NCBI GenBank assembly: GCA_949499105.1
Contig: CATEFX010000021.1
Span: 84,815-148,814, forward strand
Direction: 5' to 3'
Length of the DNA stretch: 64,000 nucleotides
Origin: Formosa sp. Hel1_33_131
GTDB lineage: Bacteria; Bacteroidota; Bacteroidia; Flavobacteriales; Flavobacteriaceae
The notes under the pieces are model-generated. The model was not told the DNA's origin and did not search any database. It saw only the letters and a list, made by a program, of their open reading frames with translations. The first letter of the stretch is position 1; each line of letters opens with the position of its first letter. Below, piece after piece: positions 42,907 to 49,368 of the stretch. The position numbers were made by a program, and so were the translations under genes.

Positions 42907-45243
42907 ATGTCAACACATTCAGAAAAAGTTCCCTTCGGCCAAAAAATAGCCTTTGGCATTGGCATGCTTGCAAACCAAATGTTTCCAGCTGCATTGGGAA
43001 TCTTTATGGTGGTCTTAGTTCAAGATTTAGGGTTTCCAGGTTGGATGTGGGGTGTTATTTATTTTTTCCCAAGAATATTTGATTGTTTTACGGACCCAAT
43101 CATGGGTTTTATTTCTGATAACACAAAATCACGATGGGGTAGACGTCGACAATATGTAATTTTTGGTGGTCTTATGATGGGAATTGCATTTATCATTATG
43201 TGGCAACTTTTCAGAGAAAATGGTGTCGATTATAATTTTGTTTACTTCATGATTTGGTCGTTTGTATTTTACTTAGGATTGACCATTTTTAGTGTGCCTT
43301 ATGTCGCAATGGGGTATGAGATGAGTAATGATTTTCATGAGCGTACGAGTATTATGGCAACTGCTCAATGGATTGGCCAATGGGCATGGGTGATCGCACC
43401 CTGGTTTTGGGTGATTATGTATGATCCATCTTGGTTTGAATCGGCAGAAGTTGCGACTCGATCCCTTGCTTTTTGGGTCGGTATCGTTTTTACAATTTGC
43501 GCTCTTGTTCCTGGTATATTTATTAAAAGTAAATCCACATTAAATGAAGACTATTCTCCTCTAAATTTAAAAAATATTGGAAATAGTTTAAAAGAAATAG
43601 GTTCTGGTTTTTCAAGTGCTTTTAAAATGAAACCATTTAGAAAACTATGTATCGCTACTTTTTTAGTGTATAACGCTTTTATGACAATTGCATCATTTTC
43701 ATTCTTTATCATTGTTTATCATCTTTTTGAAGGCGATGCAGGTGCTGCCGGGATATGGCCAACGCTATTTGGGTGTTTAGGAGCCCTTGGAACTACTTTT
43801 TTGGTTATTCCGATCGTGACGCGTATGTCAAAAAATATGGGTAAAAAGAAAGCCTTTTTGATATCACAGGGAATTTCTGTTCTAGGGTATATAATGTTAT
43901 GGTTTCTCTTTATTCCAGGTAAACCTTATATGTTCATTTTTGCTCTCCCATTTTTCTCCTTTGGTATCGGAAGTCTATTTGTATTAATGATGTCTATGAC
44001 AGCAGATGTGATTGATCTAGATGAACTTAAGACGGGATTGAGAAGAGAAGGTACCTTTGGTGCGATCTACTGGTGGATGGTAAAATTTGGTTTTGCTATT
44101 GCTGGAGGATTAAGCGGCGTTATTATGAGTTCAGTAGGATTTGACTCAGGAGTTACTGTTCAACCAGAAGGGGCTATCGATGGATTGCGATTATCGTTTT
44201 CAGGGATTCCAATTCTTGGAACGGTCATAGCCATGCTTGTGATGCGCAATTATAGCGTTACAGAAGAAAGTGCTGGAATCGTTCGAGCTGAATTAGATAA
44301 ACGCAACAATTTATCACAAAACCCAACCTCTTTTTATCAAACCGATAAATTAGGTTCTTTAGTAGATTCAGGCCTCCAAATTGACAGCTCAACAGAGATT
44401 GATTTCACATCCAAAACGGATGCTGAAATTAAAGCCTTGTTTTCAACACATTTAAATAAGGGTCTTCATGGGTTGTGTTTTAGCCCCTATTTAGAAGGAC
44501 AAAATATTGGGGATCAATTATCTAAATCACAAATTAGTCAACGAATGGACATTATTGCGCCTTACACCAATTGGGTGCGTTCTTTTTCTTGTACAGAGGG
44601 GAATGAGCAGACTCCAAAAATCGCGCATAAAAAACACTTAAAAACAATGGTGGGTGCTTGGATCAGTGATGATAAAGATCAAAACGAAAAAGAAATTAAT
44701 GCGCTAATCAATCTTGCAAAATTTGGTTTGGTTGATATTGCAGTGGTAGGAAATGAAACGTTAATGCGAGAAGAATTAACAGAAAACGAACTACTTGAAT
44801 ATATACATCGTGTCAAACAAGCGATTCCGGGAGTTCCTGTGACTTATGTAGATGCCTATTATCAGTTTATTGAGCGGCCTCAACTTATCGACGCTTGTGA
44901 TGTTATTTTAGTGAACTGTTATCCATTTTGGGAAGGCTGTAGTATTGAGCAATCGGCAACGTATCTAAAGCAAATGTATGCGGTGACTCAAAAAGCAGCG
45001 AAAGGCAAACAAGTCATTATTTCAGAAACTGGGTGGCCAAACCAAGGTGACAGCACGAAAGATGCGCAGCCTTCTGAAATTAATGCGATGAAATATTTTA
45101 TAAATACAACCAATTGGGCGCAACAAAATGAAGTGCCACTATTTTATTTTTCTTCTTTTGATGAATCCTGGAAAGTCCATCATGAAGGCGATGTTGGAGC
45201 TCGATGGGGACTTTGGGATACCAACGAAAAATTAAAATTTTAA
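42907..45243 (+). CDS. MFS/GPH-family sugar transporter fused to C-terminal GH17 domain
   Basis: 778 aa; residues ~1-455 polytopic ('FPRIFDCFTDPIMGFISDNTKSRWGRRRQYV'); residues ~480-778 GH17-like ('AVVGNETLMREEL', 'VIISETGWPNQG'). Confidence 0.88.
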   Translation: MSTHSEKVPFGQKIAFGIGMLANQMFPAALGIFMVVLVQDLGFPGWMWGVIYFFPRIFDCFTDPIMGFISDNTKSRWGRRRQYVIFGGLMMGIAFIIMWQLFRENGVDYNFVYFMIWSFVFYLGLTIFSVPYVAMGYEMSNDFHERTSIMATAQWIGQWAWVIAPWFWVIMYDPSWFESAEVATRSLAFWVGIVFTICALVPGIFIKSKSTLNEDYSPLNLKNIGNSLKEIGSGFSSAFKMKPFRKLCIATFLVYNAFMTIASFSFFIIVYHLFEGDAGAAGIWPTLFGCLGALGTTFLVIPIVTRMSKNMGKKKAFLISQGISVLGYIMLWFLFIPGKPYMFIFALPFFSFGIGSLFVLMMSMTADVIDLDELKTGLRREGTFGAIYWWMVKFGFAIAGGLSGVIMSSVGFDSGVTVQPEGAIDGLRLSFSGIPILGTVIAMLVMRNYSVTEESAGIVRAELDKRNNLSQNPTSFYQTDKLGSLVDSGLQIDSSTEIDFTSKTDAEIKALFSTHLNKGLHGLCFSPYLEGQNIGDQLSKSQISQRMDIIAPYTNWVRSFSCTEGNEQTPKIAHKKHLKTMVGAWISDDKDQNEKEINALINLAKFGLVDIAVVGNETLMREELTENELLEYIHRVKQAIPGVPVTYVDAYYQFIERPQLIDACDVILVNCYPFWEGCSIEQSATYLKQMYAVTQKAAKGKQVIISETGWPNQGDSTKDAQPSEINAMKYFINTTNWAQQNEVPLFYFSSFDESWKVHHEGDVGARWGLWDTNEKLKF

Positions 45244-45261
45244 CCATTAAATTACATTTAA

Positions 45262-46170
45262 ATGTCATACAGAGAAGATCGAAAATTTTCACCAAAACAA
45301 ATCGAACACCCCAAAAAGTCAGTCGTTGAAGTTCCTAAACAACCCGAAATTCGTTTAGAAGAACGATGGCGAAACACGTTGAATAATGGGATGCATGGGT
45401 TGTGTTTTAGTATGTATGAAGATGGTCAAGGCCCTGGAAATGAAATTTCAGAAGCTCAAGTAGATCGACGGATGCAAATCATAAAGTCTCACACCAAATG
45501 GGTGCGTTCCTTTTCGTGTATTGAAGGAAATGAACACATCCCCCGTGTTGCTCATAAACATGGCATTAAAACCTTGGTGGGTGCTTGGCTCGGCGACGAT
45601 TTAGAAAAAAATGAAGAAGAAATTGAAGCCTTAATTAAATTAGCAAAAGAAGGCTATGTAGATATTGCTGCTGTTGGTAATGAAGTCATGTACCGTGAAG
45701 ACCTTACAGAAGAACAGTTGTTAGAGTATATCAATAGAGTCAAAAAAGCGTTACCTGGTATCCCAGTTGGGTATGTTGATGCGTATTATGAATTTTCACA
45801 CCGACCAAAAATCACTAAAGCATGCGATGTGATTTTAGCAAATTGCTATCCGTATTGGGAAGGCTGCCCTATTCATTATTCAATAGCCCATATGAAAAAA
45901 ATGTTTGACCAAGCCACCGAAGCGGGACAAGGGAAAAAAGTAATTATTACTGAAACGGGTTGGCCAAGCGAAGGTGGTAGTTTAAGAGGGGCCTTTGCCT
46001 CTCGTGAAAATGCGATGAACTATTTCATAAACACCCAAGAATGGGCTGAAAATAATAATGTCGAGTTCTTTTATTTCTCCTCTTTTGACGAATCTTGGAA
46101 AGTAGGCGCCGAAGGCGATGTTGGAGCCTATTGGGGACTTTGGGATAAAAATGAACAGTTAAAATTCTAA
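45262..46170 (+). CDS. Stand-alone GH17 protein without signal peptide, paralogous to the C-terminus of the upstream fusion
   Basis: 302 aa; 'AAVGNEVMYRED', 'VIITETGWPSEGG'; extensive similarity to residues 480-778 of the 42907-45243 product. Confidence 0.9.
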   Translation: MSYREDRKFSPKQIEHPKKSVVEVPKQPEIRLEERWRNTLNNGMHGLCFSMYEDGQGPGNEISEAQVDRRMQIIKSHTKWVRSFSCIEGNEHIPRVAHKHGIKTLVGAWLGDDLEKNEEEIEALIKLAKEGYVDIAAVGNEVMYREDLTEEQLLEYINRVKKALPGIPVGYVDAYYEFSHRPKITKACDVILANCYPYWEGCPIHYSIAHMKKMFDQATEAGQGKKVIITETGWPSEGGSLRGAFASRENAMNYFINTQEWAENNNVEFFYFSSFDESWKVGAEGDVGAYWGLWDKNEQLKF

Positions 46171-46321
46171 GAATCTTTTTATAGTTCCTAGTTAACATAT
46201 GAGATCCCTAGTTTCTCAAGAAGTTGCAAGCTGTTTTTATCAATTATTTCCTGTCATTTTTTAACATTCCAACGCTTCTAAAATTGTGCAAAATAATATT
46301 GGTTTGTTTGGTTGAGCTGCT

Positions 46322-46329
46322 TATATTTG
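46322..46329 (+). promoter_or_regulatory. Candidate -7 element (TATATTTG) upstream of the GIY-YIG/tRNA-Pro/tRNA-Arg unit
   Basis: Exact TAnnTTTG followed by 'caccgctctggta'; a TTTG at ~46303 lies upstream but spacing is short. Confidence 0.5.
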
Positions 46330-46378
46330 CACCGCTCTGGTATAAATATATGCTGAGCACAAGTTCATACAAAAAGAG

Positions 46379-46447
46379 AAGCATTACTTTTGGAGCGTAA
46401 AATCAAAAAGAGAGGTGCAAAAAGATATTTAGATAATCAATTCGGGG
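46379..46447 (+). repeat. Duplicated fragment of the GIY-YIG ORF 3' end plus first bases of tRNA-Pro
   Basis: 'gaagcattacttttggagcgtaaaatcaaaaagagaggtgcaaaaagatatttagataatcaattcgggg' also at ~46739-46808. Confidence 0.93.
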
Positions 46448-46533
46448 CATCACGCAAAAATGCGTGACAGGACGTAGCCCGGCCTGCAAAGCCAAAGGAA
46501 TTGTTATCGCGCCACGTTTGGGACGTGGAGGCC
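46443..46533 (+). pseudogene. Disrupted tRNA-Pro copy (segments 46443-46447, 46473-46482, 46504-46533)
   Basis: Retains 'cgggg', 'cgtagcccgg' and 'ttatcgcgccacgtttgggacgtggaggcc' of tRNA-Pro, interrupted by two insertions (first a hairpin) and with its T-arm/3' end replaced by a REP-like hairpin. Confidence 0.85.
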
Positions 46534-46552
46534 GTCACGCTTGAGGCGTGAC
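46450..46552. repeat. REP-like hairpins inside/after the broken tRNA-Pro
   Basis: tcacgca-aaaa-tgcgtga (46450-46467) and gtcacgcttgaggcgtgac (46534-46552). Confidence 0.85.
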
Positions 46553-46573
46553 CACCATATTAAAAAGATAAAG

Positions 46574-46813
46574 ATGTATGTGTATATTCTTTATAGTAAG
46601 ACGATATTAAAATATTATGTAGGTCAAACTGCAAATATTGAAAAAAGAGTATTAAGACATAACGCAGGTTATGTTAAATCAACAAAAAGAGGGTTACCTT
46701 GGGTGTTGATTTATAAGATAAAAGTTCATAGTAGGAGTGAAGCATTACTTTTGGAGCGTAAAATCAAAAAGAGAGGTGCAAAAAGATATTTAGATAATCA
46801 ATTCGGGGTGTAG
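46574..46813 (+). CDS. GIY-YIG nuclease superfamily small protein
   Basis: 'MYVYILYSKTILKYYVGQTANIEKRVLRHNAGYVKSTKRGLPWVLIYK...SEALLLERKIKKRG'; likely ATG at 46574; stop lies inside tRNA-Pro. Confidence 0.85.
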   Translation: MYVYILYSKTILKYYVGQTANIEKRVLRHNAGYVKSTKRGLPWVLIYKIKVHSRSEALLLERKIKKRGAKRYLDNQFGV

Positions 46814-46896
46814 CGTAGCCCGGTTATCGCGCCACGTTTGGGACGTGGAGGCCGCAGGTTCGAATCCTGCCACCCCGACAAAGAGGTCGTCACGCT
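46799..46896 (+). repeat. 98-bp direct repeat copy 2 (tRNA-Pro plus flanks)
   Basis: Matches 27617-27714 with one mismatch. Confidence 0.93.
46804..46878 (+). tRNA. tRNA-Pro (TGG)
   Basis: Identical to 27622-27696. Confidence 0.95.
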
Positions 46897-46907
46897 TGAG
46901 GCGTGAC
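46889..46907. repeat. REP-like hairpin downstream of tRNA-Pro
   Basis: gtcacgcttgaggcgtgac, same as 46534-46552. Confidence 0.85.
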
Positions 46908-46920
46908 CACCACCAATAAT

Positions 46921-46994
46921 GGTCGCATAGCTCAGCTGGATAGAGCACCTCCCTTCTAAGGAGGCGGTCCTAGGTTCGAATCCTAGTGCGATCA
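46921..46994 (+). tRNA. tRNA-Arg (TCT)
   Basis: GGTCGCA...TGCGATC-A; anticodon stem-loop CCTCC-CTTCTAA-GGAGG; CTAGG-TTCGAAT-CCTAG T-arm. Confidence 0.95.
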
Positions 46995-47021
46995 CAAATA
47001 AATCAATATAAAGTTAAAGCG

Positions 47022-47056
47022 AAGCAAGCTCAAAATAATGAGCTTGCTTTTTTATT
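47022..47056 (+). terminator. Rho-independent terminator after tRNA-Arg
   Basis: 'aagcaagctc aaaataat gagcttgctttttt'. Confidence 0.9.
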
Positions 47057-47118
47057 TTGGAATCTGCTGAAGTTGTTTTTGTTGACTTTAAGCGCGGAGT
47101 TCCTTTCTGTAAATAAAA

Positions 47119-47288
47119 TTCTAGCGCGATCACAAATATAATTTTGAGGTATTTTAATTCCTTGTATTTATATCTGAAATCTAGGGTTTTTTGTTTCCTT
47201 TAAGACCGTTTATAGTCATTTGTTTTCATCTTTTTGTTTCACTATTGTTTAACCAATTCAAAAAAATGTTTGACCAACTTTTACAGCT
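47119..47288 (+). repeat. ~170-bp imperfect direct repeat, copy A, starting with tRNA-Arg 3'-end-like sequence
   Basis: 'ttctagcgcgatcacaaatataatt...agggttttttgtttcctttaagaccgttta...ttacagct' aligns to 56177-56346. Confidence 0.85.
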
Positions 47289-47430
47289 GGTAATTCGGTT
47301 CCGTGATCGATAATAGTTATTTAAAAAACCTTTGCAGTTGTTTTTAGATAATACTTCAATTCGATGAAGATCGTAAGTTGGGTAAAGGCTTTTTTATTAA
47401 GACAATTATCTTTACATTAGATGACAATTA

Positions 47431-48018
47431 ATGACTTCCAATAGAAAAATAAAAGATACTGATTTAGTAAAAAGGCTTCATAATAATGATCAAGCCGCTC
47501 TAGCTATTATTTATAAAGAGCACTGGGAAATAATGTATTTGGCAGCCTATAACTTATTGAGAGATAAGTCTATTAGTGAGGACATTGTTCAGGATGTATT
47601 TGTGTCTTTCTGGCAAAAAAGAAATACATTAGAAATTAAAGTATCTATCAGGAGTTATCTATATACTAGTACCACTTATAAGGTTTACGACTATTTTAGA
47701 AAAAACAAAAAAATGATTAAAGAGGAGCTTTTTAATCATTTTGATGAAAAAGTCCAAGTTTCAAATCCAGAAACTAAACTTATGCATAAAGAATTAGTGG
47801 GTTTTATAGATTCTCTAATTAATCAGCTACCTCCAAAATGCAAGGAAGTTTTTAAATTAAGCAGAGAAGAACAGTTGACTAATCAAGAGATAGCGCAACG
47901 ATTAAGTGTTTCCAAAAGAACAGTGGAAGGGCATATTACTAAAGCCTTAATGCTTTTAAGAAATTCGTTAGGAGTTAATGTTAGTATTGAATTTATGTCA
48001 TTTATTTCCAATTACTAG
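47431..48018 (+). CDS. RNA polymerase ECF sigma factor (sigma-70 family)
   Basis: 195 aa; 'SEDIVQDVFVSFWQKRNTL', 'LPPKCKEVFKLSREEQLTNQEIAQRLSVSKRTVEGHITKAL'. Confidence 0.93.
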   Translation: MTSNRKIKDTDLVKRLHNNDQAALAIIYKEHWEIMYLAAYNLLRDKSISEDIVQDVFVSFWQKRNTLEIKVSIRSYLYTSTTYKVYDYFRKNKKMIKEELFNHFDEKVQVSNPETKLMHKELVGFIDSLINQLPPKCKEVFKLSREEQLTNQEIAQRLSVSKRTVEGHITKALMLLRNSLGVNVSIEFMSFISNY

Positions 48019-48107
48019 TTACCATTCCTTTAAACTTAAAAAAAAAACAACAACAAAGCAGGTGTGCTTCAATTTTATTACGTCATGTATATATAAGAAC
48101 GTAAGAA

Positions 48108-49271
48108 ATGATGAATTTAAAGCCGAAGCAGTACTTTATACAATTATTAAACAAACTCTTTGATGATTCTATTACCAACAAAGAACTTGAAAAACTATCT
48201 CATTTTTTTCTTAATAATCAAGAGCTTTTAAATTGGCCTCAACATTTTGGCTCTAAAATCGAAATAGAAGCAAGAATCTTTAACAAGATACAATCTGATA
48301 TAAATTCAGGGCTATTAAAAGAAAACAAAATTATTCCTCTTTACAAAAAATATTTATTTAAATATGCCGTAGCGTCGTCTGTAGTACTTTTAATTTCATT
48401 AACATATATTTTAAACAGAGATAATACTTCAATCACAACCAATCCTATACTAGTAAATACCAATATTATTGAACCCGGTAAAGACAAAGCAACGCTTACT
48501 TTAGAAGATGGGTCTATAGTCGCTTTGGAGAAGGGGAATACTTACCAAATCCAAAACGCTAGCAGTAATGGTGAGAAATTAGTATATGATTCTGGAGCAA
48601 AAACTTCAAAAAAGATTGTATATAATTATCTGACTGTGCCTAGAGGAGGTCAATTTCATATTATTTTATCAGATGGTACTCAAGTATGGTTAAATTCAGA
48701 ATCTCAATTAAAATATCCAGTATTATTTAATGAAGAGGACAGTAGGAAAGTAGAATTAGTATATGGTGAAGCCTATTTTGATGTGTCTCCGAGTTCTGAA
48801 CACAAAGGTTTGAAATTCAAAGTTTTCAATCAATCTCAAGAAGTGGAGGTTTTTGGTACAGAGTTTAATATAAAAGCTTACAAAGACGACACTAAAATTT
48901 ATACCACATTGGTAGAAGGAAAAGTAACTGTAAATATTGGAAATTTAAAACAAAGCTTATTACCTAGTCAGCAATTAAGCCTAAACCGCAAAACTAATAA
49001 TACTACCGTAAACTATGTTGATGTCTTCAACGAGGTGTCGTGGAAAGATGGGGTGTTTAGTTTTGAGAATATACCACTTAAAGAGATGATGAAAGTTTTA
49101 TCACGATGGTATGATGTAGAGGTATTATTTAAAAATAAATCAATTGAGAATGAGCAGTTTGTGGGGGTATTAAGAAAAAGTCAAAACTTAGAAGAGATAC
49201 TTTTAAGTATTGAAAATTTTAAGATTATAAAAAATCATGAAATCAAAGACAAGAAAGTAATTCTTGAATAA
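48108..49271 (+). CDS. FecR-family anti-sigma factor
   Basis: 387 aa; one TM; 'TVPRGGQFHIILSDGTQVWLNSESQLKYPV...VEVFGTEFNIKAY'. Confidence 0.93.
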   Translation: MMNLKPKQYFIQLLNKLFDDSITNKELEKLSHFFLNNQELLNWPQHFGSKIEIEARIFNKIQSDINSGLLKENKIIPLYKKYLFKYAVASSVVLLISLTYILNRDNTSITTNPILVNTNIIEPGKDKATLTLEDGSIVALEKGNTYQIQNASSNGEKLVYDSGAKTSKKIVYNYLTVPRGGQFHIILSDGTQVWLNSESQLKYPVLFNEEDSRKVELVYGEAYFDVSPSSEHKGLKFKVFNQSQEVEVFGTEFNIKAYKDDTKIYTTLVEGKVTVNIGNLKQSLLPSQQLSLNRKTNNTTVNYVDVFNEVSWKDGVFSFENIPLKEMMKVLSRWYDVEVLFKNKSIENEQFVGVLRKSQNLEEILLSIENFKIIKNHEIKDKKVILE

Positions 49272-49368
49272 AAAAATGGAACGAAGTAAAAACATTTCGC
49301 GGTGTCATGAACTTCGTCCCTTATAACGTATTAATTAAACTAATGTATAAATAACACAAAGCAAATTT

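Noticed and set aside
46541-46573. Extended TTG start of the GIY-YIG ORF (MRRDHHIKKIK)
   Set aside because: These codons lie in the REP-like hairpin; ATG at 46574 (MYVYILYS) matches the usual start of the family.
46798-46995. ORF on minus strand 'MIALGFEPRTASLEGRC...'
   Set aside because: Antisense translation of tRNA-Arg and tRNA-Pro.
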